Shown here in pieces: positions 27,197-39,274 of a stretch of DNA of 64,000 bases. The notes under the pieces were generated by a model. The model saw nothing but the letters and a program-made list of their open reading frames with translations. It did not search any database and was not told the origin of the DNA. The translations under genes were made by a program, and so were the position numbers. How positions within the stretch are numbered: position 1 is the first letter of the stretch; every line of letters starts with the position of its first letter. This stretch comes from Aptenodytes patagonicus (Eukaryota; Chordata; Aves; Sphenisciformes; Spheniscidae): contig NC_134951.1 of assembly GCF_965638725.1 (NCBI RefSeq), forward strand, positions 68,514,437-68,578,436. Reading direction: 5' to 3'.

Positions 27197-29857
27197 AAAT
27201 ATGCTGTCCTACAGAGGTGCTCTCCTGAAGTCATGTTATCCACTCACCTCAGCTACAACAAAAATTAACCATATCTCTACAGTGTAATGTAATCTGGGGA
27301 TGTAGAAGGGAAGTTGAAAAAGTATTTCCTAATCTTTGCTACTGTAACAAAAAAAACCTGACCATCACTACATACCAAAGACCTATGAAAACCTCCTTCA
27401 TGCTTTTTTCCTAGATTGAATACATTTCTTTCCTCACAATTCGTTACCTTCTAATCTTGTTATTCTGCAACCACTGTTCAATAGATCAACTCCTGTCACT
27501 TCATTTATCTCAATCTGTCTCACTAATTGCAGACCACAGCTTGACACAGTTTTCTAACTACAGTCTCACCTATCATCAACTGGACAAAGCAATACTGATT
27601 AGTTATTCATCAAGAATTTTTAACGTTTCTTCAGAAGAGTCTCATTTGACAGGTAGCTTCTCAGATGCAACAGTTGTGACAGCACTGCATAGCAGGAACA
27701 AGACAGAGAACTGATAAAGATCCTTCTTTTGATGAGTTATTTTTAACCAAGTCAAGTCTTTGACCTAGTTCTCCGCAAGGCTCCACAAACCTTGGCACAT
27801 GGTGGCACACAAGAAAAAAAAAAAATTGGAGACAGGACAAAAAAAATGCCACTAAAAGAAACAGTTCAAGTATTGCTCTGAATTCTATGTTTCAGCACTA
27901 TTGGCAGTATATGACAAACATTTAAACAGTCTTAAAACTATCCGAAGATCATTTGCAAAATGCATTTATGAAGGATATCGAGAACTGCTATATTTAATTC
28001 AATAAGTGTGAAGTAGGCAATGTTCATGTGCTGAACAGCAAATATAATATTACCTCTAATACATACATTTATCTTATTAGGTACTTAAGAAGCGTAGTAG
28101 TAAATATACTTAATTAGTTGATGCTAAGAATTCCCAGGCACAGGGTATATTTGGGACATTGTTGTACTTTGTTGCATAATGAATAGTAAGGTCTTCGTTT
28201 TAAGTCTTACTGAATGTTCCATGAAGATGGATCTCAGTCAGTGCCACAAACCTGGCTTCAGAACACAGACCTTTAAAGAAATAAAACCAATAGTATTGGA
28301 GGACTTCCAAGACGACACATGCTCTCTGGCAATGAACTATTTAGAGTCTCCTCCTGTCTGAGCCTCTCCTAATACTCCTCCGCCCTTGATTTTCACACTG
28401 CATGTATCCACAGTGGAAGCAGACTGCTAAAACACTAACAGGAAGAAAAAACTACTCATCAGCTCTGACAATTAATTTTCTATAGATGCTTAGAACTAAA
28501 CTTTCCTATTCCACAGGTCATTTCAGGTTCATACATACATATATTCCAATCAAATGAAACTTCAGAATTAATCACATCAGAAATAAAGTTAATTAGCTGG
28601 TCAAAAAATGATCCAGTATTTTAAGCCTCAGAGGAATGATTCTGCCCCTGTACTTTGGGATCTGTTTTACAAGGATGTCCACTCCCTAAGTAAGGGTTGG
28701 CAGATTTGGAGTCATGCTTTCACTCTGTTAATAGAAAAGCAGCAGACAAAAGCACTGAAAATTTAAAACTCTGATTTATGACAGATGCACATAATAAATA
28801 CATCTCTTAACAAGTGAATATGTTGAACACCACACACACAAAAAAAACCGCACAGAATTTTCACCTACTGTAGTACTTTTTGAACCGGTTATATTTTAGG
28901 TCATTCCTGACTTCAACCCATTCCAAAAGCGGTCTGCAACATCTCCTATTGTTCCTGGTAGCACATATGTTCATGGCGGATAAGCCTCACAGTAGCTTTG
29001 ATTTTTCCATTTGCAATCAAAGTTTGTGGTCTTGCTAACAGCTCCTGCAGAAGCTGTTACAAGCCATATACATGAATCTTACCTGCAGAGCCTTATGCAG
29101 AGCCCCACAGCTGTCTAGCGGTCAGTGGTTCCCCTCTTGATTTGGCAGTACATGGTAACCACCATCAATCAATCCAAAGATGAGGCAGATGCACCCTACA
29201 TGCAACTACAAAGAAGTTCAAGATACTGATTTAGACAGGCCATTTCTCCAAAGATCTGGAGCCATAGACTGTCCTACTCGACTATAACTCATAAACAAAT
29301 TATTGCCAAATACCCTCAAAAAGAGGACAGAATAAATAAGCTTATGCCCTTCTGACATTTTCAATAGCACCAACAAAGGAAAATCCAGACAGCCACAGGA
29401 ACACTCACTTAGAAGTAAAAACTCATAGCGGGGAGACCTCAAGGCAGAGTTGCTCTTTGCTTGCATTAAGATTCTCTCTACTGCTTTTTTCTGGCAGAGT
29501 AGATGCTCATGAGAAAGGTACTTTACGAGTAGTAATGGTAATAAAGCAGCAAGAAGAACTAGAAATAAAAAATCTGAAGCAGCAAGAGACAGCCTGGGGA
29601 CCTTCAAGAACCATTTTTAATTCTTGATGCATAAAGTGAGGTTCTTTTAAAAGGAGCTATTCCACATACCTGTCTCCTCTTCCTATGCAATTTTACATTA
29701 CTGCTTAACCTAAATAGCTCCTCCCTCCTCTACTCTCAGCTGCACAGTTCCCCATTCCTAAGCACTAACCGTTGCTCATCTATCTGATCACACAGTACGA
29801 TTACTCCACTCAGCAAGCCAGCAAAACGTTGCTGTCTTAGTTATCTGCCCTTTTATT

Positions 29858-30396
29858 AGAATCATAGAACAGTTTGGGTTGGAAGGGACCTCTAAAGGTC
29901 ATCCAGTCCAAGCCCCCTGCCATGGGCAGGGACATCTTCAACTAGATCAGGTTGCTCAGAGCCCCGTCCAACCTGACCTTGAATGTTTCCAGGGATGGGG
30001 CATCCACCACCTCTCTGGTGGGTAACCTGTCCCAGTGCTTCACCACCCTCAGCGTAAAAAATTTCTTCCTTCTATCTAATCTAAATCTACCCCCCTTTAG
30101 TTTAAAGCCATTCCCCCTTGTCCTGTCGCAACAGGCCCTGCTAAAAAGTTTGCCGCCATCTTTTTTATAAGCCCCCTTTAAGTACTGAGAGGCTGCAATA
30201 AGGTCTCCCCAAAGCCTTCTCCTCTCCAGGCTGAACAACCCCAACTCTCTCAGCCTTTCTTCACAGGAGAGGTGTTCCATCCCCCTGATCATTTTCGTGG
30301 CCCTCCTCTGGACCCGCTCCAACAGGTCCAGAGCTGGACGCAGTACTCCCGGTGGGGTCTCACCAGAGCAGAGTAGAGGGGCAGAATCACCTCCCT
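29858..30396 (-). mobile_element. CR1 LINE, 5'-truncated, 3' end of ORF2
   Basis: A 0.54-kb CR1 copy on the minus strand in REPS1 intron 1. The terminus is TAGAATCATAGAACAGTTTG with GGTTGGAAGGGACCTCTAAAGGTCATCCAGTCCAA-type sequence, a different 3' subfamily from the copies at 10814 and 55405. The minus frame 30448-29942 has [20 protein letters not shown] and [17 protein letters not shown], the ORF2 C-terminal region. The frame is open through the element. Homology ends near CACCTCCCTT (30388-30397). It lies in the sense orientation of REPS1. Confidence 0.93.
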
Positions 30397-33300
30397 TAAA
30401 ATGAATCTGTCTACGGTACAGCCAGTACTCAGCAGCTACAAGATACATGGGAACATGTGGCTGGTAGCAATAGTTTGTTCATTTGACTCTAAACTTCTTG
30501 TAAGACTGCAGCCTCAAGAAAGTTGTGTGCTTTGCATTTAAGAGGAGCAGAAAAGGCTGAAATGAGGCAACTGAACAGAACGTCACATCAAGAGCACTTG
30601 CAACTCCACCTTCTTTGCCTTGCCCAAAGAAATCCTCCTTAGAAGGGAAAGATATATTCACATATCAGGCTGCTAAGAATTGCCCTCAAAACAAGGGTGT
30701 CTCCTTTCTCCTGGTGGTGCCATGAAGAGTTCAAGCAATATGAGATGACGAAACACACTTTAGGAAGAACTCTCAATGCCTGAGCCAGTCTGTGATGATT
30801 TGAGACTCCAGAATGATTCACTCAAGCGACTTTTCTGGAACAAACGGTAGCAGCCAAAGTATCCATATAAGCACCAAGAAAGCATCTAGCTTCAGCAGGC
30901 AGAGATATTTTACAGCAATAATATATTTAGTATTTCAAATTATTACTCCAATAACAAATAGTGCAAGGGAGGTCATGCGGATGTTCTAACTGTAGATGCT
31001 CCTGCCATGCAGCATTAAGTTGAATATTTTTCCTGCAAAATTTCTACTTAAGTGCTAAATGCTGAAGAGAGCAGCATTTATATAGACATTCTGATTCCTT
31101 TCAGACCTCATTTATAATTGAAGCATTCCAGTGATTGATATTCTTTGCTAATAATTATTTTCTTACTTTTTTGATTTTAATATTTTCTCCACACATCACC
31201 TTTCATCACTATGCCAGAACAAACGCAAGACAGAAAAGCAAAGAATGGACACAAGCTTCTGGCTTTTTGCTAATGGAAAATGAAGATTAAGGCATCGTCT
31301 GATCCCAGAATTAGTGGTCATGCTGTGGCCTGGCTAAATAGGACTGCTCAGATCTGGTCTTGTTATTCCTGAGCACTTCCATACAAGTCTACCTGAAGCT
31401 ACTGTGCCCATTACTTTACGCTGCTTTCCCATCTCAATCGTTTTTCCTCCGAGCAACAATTTGATCAACGTTAATTAGTTACTTAGCTTTGCACTGCTCT
31501 CCTTCTCCCAAAAAGGCCTTTACAAGTCTTAACAATGTGTCTATCAAAGTTTAAATAAACCTCAGTTAAAATTCTAAAAACTGCACGTTTACAGAGCTAC
31601 ATTTGAGATTCGTAATAGAGCTGCTGACACTAGGTCTTAAATGATTTAAGACATTTTAATTCAGAGAGAACAAGTCATACACACTATTGCAGTAAGAACA
31701 GACTTTTCTACAAAATTCACAACTAACGGTCTGAAGCAGGAGTAAGTTAGCACCTAGTGTTAAATTTTACACAGCTCAGTCCTGGTCACCCTTCTTTTCT
31801 GGGATTACTGAAGTTGAAAGATGTATTTGAAACTGAGTCATCCAATTGCTTTATTACCATACTTCAGGAGCATTTCAGATGTCTGAAGTTCAGAAATTCA
31901 GGTCAGACTGCCATCTTTTTCAAGTCCTTTAACCTATCAAAACACAGTTCCTATACACAGACAGGCATGTCTAAGTTATAATGTATTTTTTGTATAACAA
32001 GCACAGGGGATAATTTAACTTTTTAGACACCAACCCCAGTTGGAAAAACAAGCAAGTCACAAACATGGTCACCAACTCAGTCAGTCAGTTTAGAAAGAAT
32101 GACACTGCTGGCTTAATATCCCTATGGTCTAAAGAAATGGTAAAGGAAAAAGAACAAGTGGGAAATACATTCTTACACTATTACTGGAACTCCAGTGAGA
32201 AAAATCTGGTAGTCAACATATTGCTCCCACACTCACTTCTGACTTCACACTCATTTAAGCAAAGAGCAGAACTCCAATTTGAAGTCTAGGAATTCTACAA
32301 GAAGGACTAATCTAAACAGCAAATATTTATGACCTAACAGGTGTGAAACTTGTCTGTAAGGACTAATATTTGGAAAGCTAGCAAATATAATTGAAAAGTC
32401 AGAGACTGCCAGCAAAATCCTATAATTTCACAATATCTGCAGTAATATTTATTGAAGATTAGACTCAGATGAAGGCATGTTTACAATTTTTCAGAGTGGG
32501 TGAAGCACTCACAACTTCTAATACAAAAGAATCATCTTTACCAGAAAAAGATCAAGTTTACAATACGTAATTTTGTACAGCTAACTTGATTCTAAGACAG
32601 CTGCATTTGCCAAAGGCCGTGATATTTCTGAATAATTTTAGAATTCTATCCAGCCATGTCAGAATAGATATTAATCATCCCTGCTGTCATCTGACGGCAC
32701 ATTTAAAAAGAAAAAATAAACTGTTTTCAAACAAATCTGAGCTGTGATACTTGAAATTAGCTGAGTGCTGTGCTGGCATACGGAATTACATAGTAAATAA
32801 CTCCTCCATAAGTGACTATACAGTATGAATGCCAGTCAATTACACTGAGAAATCAGCTGAAAACAAACAGAAGTCTAATAGACCTAATCTACACTCCTAA
32901 AGTTTTGCCATTAACTTCCTGCCTTTCATTTCAAAAACAATGATTATTCTCTGACTAAACACTGCTGAGATATGAGACTACTCAAACTAATTAACTGTAA
33001 AGAGAAAACAATTTGCAGCCCACTATAGTCTCTGTGAAGGTAACATCATTAAAGTAAACATTTTTACCAGAATTCTGCAGAAAACTCAAAGCACAGTTGA
33101 CAGGATACAAAGGAGACTAAGAGCCATTTCTGGCACTAACAGAAAGTAGACTGCTTATACATCTCATCATTACAGAGAAACAAAACTAACCTACTGCTCA
33201 GCTGAGAGGAAAGAAAAATACTCTATTACAATAACATTTGAGGGAAAAAAATACGTAATTCACAAATTGAATATTCTTAACTGCAGATCCAGGCACTGTT

Positions 33301-33992
33301 TGCATTTACAACAGATTTCTAACAATTCTTATTTCCTAAATGAGAACCAAGATACAGCCTAATATATGTACAAACATCCTTTAAATATATACGTATTATC
33401 TATAAATGTTACACAAACTACGTATGATTATAATCCTAAAAGGCTACAGACTCATCAACTTTATGGTGCTCAGGCTAACAAAATATTAAGAATGAGTAAA
33501 AAAAAAGCTACAGTTATACACGTCTACACTGGAAGAATGCCTTAGTAACGACCTGTTGTGAATACTGCCTCAGAAGAAATCTAAACTAATTTTATTTTAA
33601 AATGTCATGTAGAAAAGCTGTAAGCTTTAAAATAAAAATATAAACCCAAAATGTATGGGTTGGATTCAATTAAGTGATTTCTTTTTAAAATTTGGGCTTG
33701 TTTGCAGATTAGGTAAAGGTGAATATTAGGAGAGGAAAGCTTTCTACACTGCATACATTGCTTTTTAAAGATCTGAAAGTGCTATGTATTTTTAAATATA
33801 CTCCAAGTCGCCGAAAGGAAGGCATGGGATTTGCAGAGTATAAGGAATTCTAACTTCTTACCCCACCAGTTCTGAAAGGATAATAAATTCAGCAAATTAA
33901 CCAGAACGAGGTTGAGTCTTCTGCATGTCTCTACCACACAGGTAATCCTAAGCATGCCCTGGCTCAGCTTCCATTTTTCGTTGGCATTTAGT

Positions 33993-34078
33993 AGAATCAT
34001 AGAATCATTAAGGTTGGAAAAGACCTCTAAGATCATTGAGTCCAACTGTCAACCCAACACCACCATGCCCGCTAAACC
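33993..34078 (-). mobile_element. CR1 LINE 3' tip
   Basis: An 86-bp 3' terminal piece of the same CR1 subfamily as the copies at 10814-11405 and 55405-57805. The plus strand reads AGAATCATAGAATCATTAAG, then GTTGGAAAAGACCTCTAAGATCATTGAGTCCAAC and ACCACCATGCCCGCTAAACC. It is severely 5'-truncated, as is common for CR1, and lies in REPS1 intron 1. Confidence 0.93.
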
Positions 34079-37000
34079 AGCAGTAAATTCTACTGATTTG
34101 ATAAACAGGTAGTCTTTGTGTAGGAAAATTCATTGAAACAATAACTGCAACAATAATATCACTGTGAACAAGTTTTTATTTTCTTCGATCCCCTTCTCTC
34201 TACATCCATTCTCCAACAAAGAGGCCAACATTTTAAATCAAGAACCTGCAATTTCGTTTTGCCATGTTCTGCCTATAGATTGTAATTCCAATTGTAATTG
34301 CATCACATGCCACAGATGAGCTCTGGCATCTGAGGAAACTACCATTCCACACTCTCCGTTCCCTATGTTTGCCAAAAGCTGTCACCCCAAGAACAACAGA
34401 AGGCAGCATATGCCTGCACCTTAGCTGTTTTTCTGCACAGTGCAGAAATTGTAGCTGATGAATGAGGCTTCACTAAGAGTCTGGACTTTACAACGAAGCA
34501 GCTGCATCACAGGTATGTACTTTCTTACAACTTTTGATGCAAAGGCAGCAAACTCTGACAGAGAGTTGAGGTAGACAACCAGAGACAGTAATTTTTTCCA
34601 TCAATGACACAAGAACAATCAAAACTAATCTGTCTGTAAAGACTCCTTAGAAATGAAAAAAAAAAAAGGCTTGAAATTGGCTAACATGAGCCAAAAACAG
34701 GCTTTACACTAGGTTTTTAATGGGCTAATGCAAGCATATTGTAATTGAAGAAACTGGGCATAACTGTACAATTTATCTGTCATTTCAAAGGCTTTCTAAG
34801 ACTAAATTAGAAGTCAGGTAACGTTGCTGTACATTGCCAACGCTGAAGATGACAATTCATTTGTTTTAGGGAAAGTACATGCAAATACTCGCATATTTGT
34901 TGTTTTATAGTAATGTTGTATTTTAAAGCAAGATGCCTCGACTCATTAATTTCAGATGAGTATCATACGCACAACTGATTTCTTCTTCTCTTGAGAAGTT
35001 TCTATGATGCATAATCAAAGAAAAGAGTGCGAGTTCATGAAATTTTCTGTGATTAAACCACCTAAATAAGAATTCTACAAATTGAACAAATGGGACAGCT
35101 ATTATATTAATCCCATGCACAAGTAATGAACTTCACAATACATTTTTTGGCTGACTGTAGCTTTTACAAGCCACTTCACCACGAGTACAGAGGCACCAAG
35201 AACTGACTTTAATAGCATACGTACATTAGCTTTTTAGGTCAGATGTGAAATGTGCTTTTGAAACCAATTTCCTGATCACCCTCACTGCTCTGGTTCATAC
35301 TGTGCAGCCACTCCAGAATAGGCAACTAGACTTCTTTTGTATGAAGCTAACCTAGAAGATACACTCTAGGAGTGCACCTAATGAATCCCAGCTAACATTC
35401 AGTCTACAGGACCAGGCCAGAACTTGATCAAAGGAAAGCTTCTGAAATACATATACAAAGTGGATGGCAGCTCCTCAGCATCACTTCTGTTGTGTCATAC
35501 TATTTGCTAATACAAACACTGATGCACATGCAACCGAGCCATTAGCTCAGGCAGCTGAGTCAAGTGAAAAATAACTTGACAAAAACCCCTAACTTTTGGC
35601 TGAACAAGCTTCCTGAACCAGCTCACTGTCTGTTCAAATGAACGTCAGTGCCAGCATAAGGCAGCTCCAGCTTCTAGTGGTTTAAGCTACCATGAAGCCC
35701 ATGCTAGGTCACAACTGAAATACCCAATCGCTCTAGAAAGAGGAAAGTTCTCCTCTTCCCCTCCATCAGCAAATGGTTTTCCTACCTCCTTCCTTCTGCC
35801 AGCACTGACATTCATTCAACCCCACTGTTAGCTGATACAGAGTTAAAATCAACAAAAAATTGTGATTAATGTTCTGCCTGCGTAGCCCCTGATGCCAGCG
35901 TACAACAGCATCGGACAGGCACTAGCGCCTTTGCAAGGAAAAGCAGCAGCAGCACATGGCTGGGGGAAGGGGGAAGACTGAACGACCTCCTTCAGTGGCA
36001 ACTCACCATTAGACTGGTTTAGCTGCAATGTGAAACCACACCCTGAGAGCAATTTACAGACTCATGTAACTGTTGTGAAGTAGTTGGACTTGTTATCCCA
36101 ACACAGGTACTTCTAATTCACTGTTTATGCAAATCTTCCACCTCAATGCTAATTTCAAGGATGTGCACAAAAAGGCAGAAATATGGGTTAATAAAGGCTG
36201 GTGTTCTCACATGTGCAGTTAAGGCTGTAACACAGTTTGTGGTATTTTTGTTCTGGTAATAAGGCTGTCCTTCTGTACGTATGTATTAAGTGGACATATA
36301 GCTTTTCTCTTCCAGGGTTTTGTTGCTTTGTGAGCATATGATTTGTATACAGCAACCGTAACTGTTTCAGTTTTCTATATGTTCATTTATTCACATTTAA
36401 TAGGCAGCTGACAGTGTCCCTCAGAGGCAGAAATAAGAATGATTTGGAACAATTAGCCACATGTATTAACTTTTCCTGTTGCAAGATGAATCTCACATAA
36501 ACATAACTCTTTGCAGGAAAGGTTGCATGTGTATCCAGCCTGTAAACAACAAATTTGCGAGCAAAACAAGTTATGGGTCTAAAAATGCAACTGTCACACA
36601 TTTTCATTTCCAACAGAATCAATTCTGAATTATTCAAAGGTATCTACAGACCTGTACTACTGAAGAGGAAAAACCTGGAGGTAGTTCCTCAGGACTACTT
36701 GGCCCCTGTGAGTTTGAAGAGCAGTAATTTTGTACTGTTTTGCACACCTACGAAGGTACTTAACACTCACGTGACTAGTACTACACTTGCATTACAGGAT
36801 TATATAATAATAGGGTAACTGAATCAAGTTCCCTTCCCCACAAGCATCAGGTGCTTCAAATGAACAGGTAAGAACACAGCACCATGTGGTCAAAAGAAAA
36901 TTCTATCTCCTTCACAGGGTTTCCTTATTTCTTAAGCTGTATCATCTTGAGGTTTTAGTTACATAGTCACAGCTTCCAAAGCATCAAATGCAATTTCCCT

Positions 37001-37159
37001 TGGAAGAACCCCCATCCAATGTATTCAGGCCTGCGTTAACCTGAGGTACAGCCCTACTTCAAGGAGAACGTAAAATCACTAGACTACTAGATTCTCTCCC
37101 TCACAAGTACAAGGTACTTTACAGGTGACCAACAGTGATTGCACAAGATAGTCGTAATG

Positions 37160-37450
37160 GGTCAAACTGCTAAGGGCATTCTGACTTTCTTTGTATTATT
37201 TACAGTCTCATTCCTCATGCAACCTAATATCTTGTTTGCTGTTTTAACTGCAAGGTTTTCCTTGAGATCACTACAGAGATAAGCCAGGTCTGCTTCTTGA
37301 GTTAATTTACTTAGAACCCATGGAATGATGCCCGAGTATTTTCTCTTCTTCAGATGCAATCTACTTTGCAAGAAAATATTTGACCTCCTCTGCAACAGAT
37401 AAGGATATAATCTGTGGCCACTTGTATTCAAAATTCCAAGTCTTTCCAAG
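37160..37450 (-). mobile_element. Possible ancient LINE fragment
   Basis: A minus-strand open frame (37449-37162) contains LAVKTANKILGCMRNETV. This resembles the '[15 protein letters not shown]' motif found between the RT and C-terminal region of CR1/L3 elements. The neighbouring sequence gives no second clear anchor, so the call rests on one motif of about 15 residues and may be chance. Confidence 0.35.
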
Positions 37451-38968
37451 TTCTTGCACTAAATCCCTACATAGAACAAAATCTCTAACACTAGTCTACT
37501 TTATCTTTACAGTGATCCAGACAAGTTTTATGGAAAATAGATTTTAAATACAACAAACATGTAAATGTTCACTTTCCTGGGATGATTCTTCTGAAATTGG
37601 TTGGCCACACACAGAAAGAAGCAGTGGGTGGCCCTTGAGAAACCTCACTCGTAATACTGAGCATGCAGACTCTCTTACCATTAAGTCCAGTCTAGCAAGT
37701 CATCAAATAAGATTACTAGTTTTACCAGTAAGAAGCATTTCTTACTCATCTCCCTCCCACTTTTTTGCATCTTAAACTCATTTTAACTAACCAAGTTGCT
37801 CTTAGGAGCCCAAAACACATCAACAGTAACCCTAGTTAGGCGTTAAGTATTCTCCTGAAATCTGGTACTAAATTGCAGAATGCTGAAATTTGTGTACTGT
37901 ATTTCCAGCTACAGTAACTTTAATGCTTTGTTAAAAGGGCTGCTTATCTCACTAGGCTGAGGATGAAACTGCATAAAAGGCAGCATGGCTTTTTAGATAC
38001 AGTTTTACCCACAGCAGCTCAAACTTCAAAGCATTGAACAATGACAGAGGGAACTGCAGAAGCAGCAAATAACAAATAGCTGTTCGTAAGAATGGTTCAC
38101 TGAGAATACTTTCCTCAAATAATCACAGAAGACACATCAGAGCAGACTTTCCCTTTCCTATGTCGGTAGCTCTGTAATACTGCTAACACCTTTCAGACGT
38201 AACCTGGCCAAAGAAATAAGTGCTAAAACTGTGCACATACATATTGCAAGTATGGGCCCGTGTCATTCTTAGCACCACATTTTTCTTTATTAGAAATGTT
38301 TTGATGACTACAGGTAAGTTAATACCTGCCGAGAACTGATGTGCAAAAAAGACTGCACGGCTTAGGTGAAGTGGATTAGCATCAGTAGCACCCAGCGATA
38401 CAAACCCAGATTTCCTTCTGTGTTGCTCTTCATCAGCAGACTGTGGGATGAATCTGCCTCACATCCCCAACATGCTTTGGGGTTCTCATGCTTTGGATAG
38501 CCTCTGCCGACACGAAGCAATCGAGACACTTTCCTACCAGTTGCTGGACATCGCCAGCAGAGGTATCAACAGCCCCTTCCTAGCCTCGTAGTCAGAGGCC
38601 CCACAAGTACATAAGCGGGGGCCTGCTATAGGCATGCTCAGCGCAGCAACTCGCTGCACCCCCCGCCCTTCCCTCTCCGCCGGAGAGGCTCAGCCTTCCC
38701 CTCCCGCCGGGGCTCAGGTGGCCAGCTCCGGGCCGGACAATAGCTCCCGAGTCTCCCGGCGGGTCCCGCTCCGGCCTCCCCGCCCTGGCCCGCCACCGCC
38801 TGCGGGACGACCCCCGCCGAAGGGCTGCCGGGCGGACGAGGGGGCGAGGGCCGAGCCGAGCGCGGCGGAGGGGAGGGGCGGCAGCGCCGGACGGGGCTGT
38901 CTCCCCGCGGGCTGTAACGGCGGGGCGGTGCCCAGGCCCGCCGCCCCCCGGGGGCCCGCGACGGCTAC

Positions 38969-39121
38969 CTGCATCACCACGTCGTTGGGCAGCTGCGCGG
39001 CGCGGAAGAGCTCCAGCACCCGCCCGTTGGACGCCACCTTCTTGGTGCTCTCGGTGTCGCAGTAGGAGAAGAGGTCGCAGTAGTAGCGCTGCTCCGCCTC
39101 GCTCAGCGTCAGGCCCTCCAT
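38969..39121 (-). CDS. REPS1: REPS1 coding exon 1, start codon and EH domain 1 first half
   Basis: This is the first coding exon of REPS1, with its ATG at 39121-39119 on the minus strand, inside a CpG island. It encodes 51 residues beginning [20 protein letters not shown] and ending in LPNDVVMQ, then the donor CAG|GTAGCC (phase 0). The start was chosen because MEGLTLS is the conserved REPS1 N-terminus. The upstream open frame to 39577 is only GC-rich 5' DNA without family resemblance. The sequence is the first helix pair of the N-terminal EH domain. REPS1 is a scaffold linking RalBP1/Ral signalling to clathrin-dependent receptor endocytosis and is tyrosine-phosphorylated after EGF (family knowledge). 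Differences from mammals, such as Cys in 'YYCDLF', look like ordinary substitutions. Confidence 0.95.
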
Positions 39122-39243
39122 CTTACACCCCGGCTCCGCGCGGCGCTGCCGCCGCCGCCGCCCCGCATCCAACGGCGGCGGCCCGGCCGGCGGGGGGGCG
39201 GCGGGGAGCGCGCGGGGCTGCCTCGCGCCGCCCGGCCCGTCGC

Positions 39244-39274
39244 GGGGTGGGAAGGGGGGGGGACGGGGGGGGGG
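39244..39274 (+). other. G-run cluster, potential G-quadruplex
   Basis: The plus strand carries GGGG-T-GGG-AA-G9-AC-G10 within the REPS1 CpG island, about 125 bp upstream of the ATG. On the strand that serves as template for REPS1 transcription this fits the G3+N1-7 quadruplex pattern. Function is inferred only. Confidence 0.7.

Larger units (their letters stand above)
21911..38968 (-). other. REPS1: REPS1 intron 1 (17 kb)
   Basis: The largest intron, from the exon 1 donor GTAGCC to the exon 2 acceptor TTTCAG. Long first introns often carry enhancers (general knowledge). It holds an old CR1 ORF2 fragment (about 22960-23830), CR1 3' ends at 26459-26674, 29858-30396 and 33993-34078, a possible old LINE fragment near 37160-37450, and an AT-rich simple repeat between direct repeats at 27135-27196. 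The stretches 24000-26400, 27200-29850, 30400-33990 and 34080-37100 contain nothing I can identify. Confidence 0.8.
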
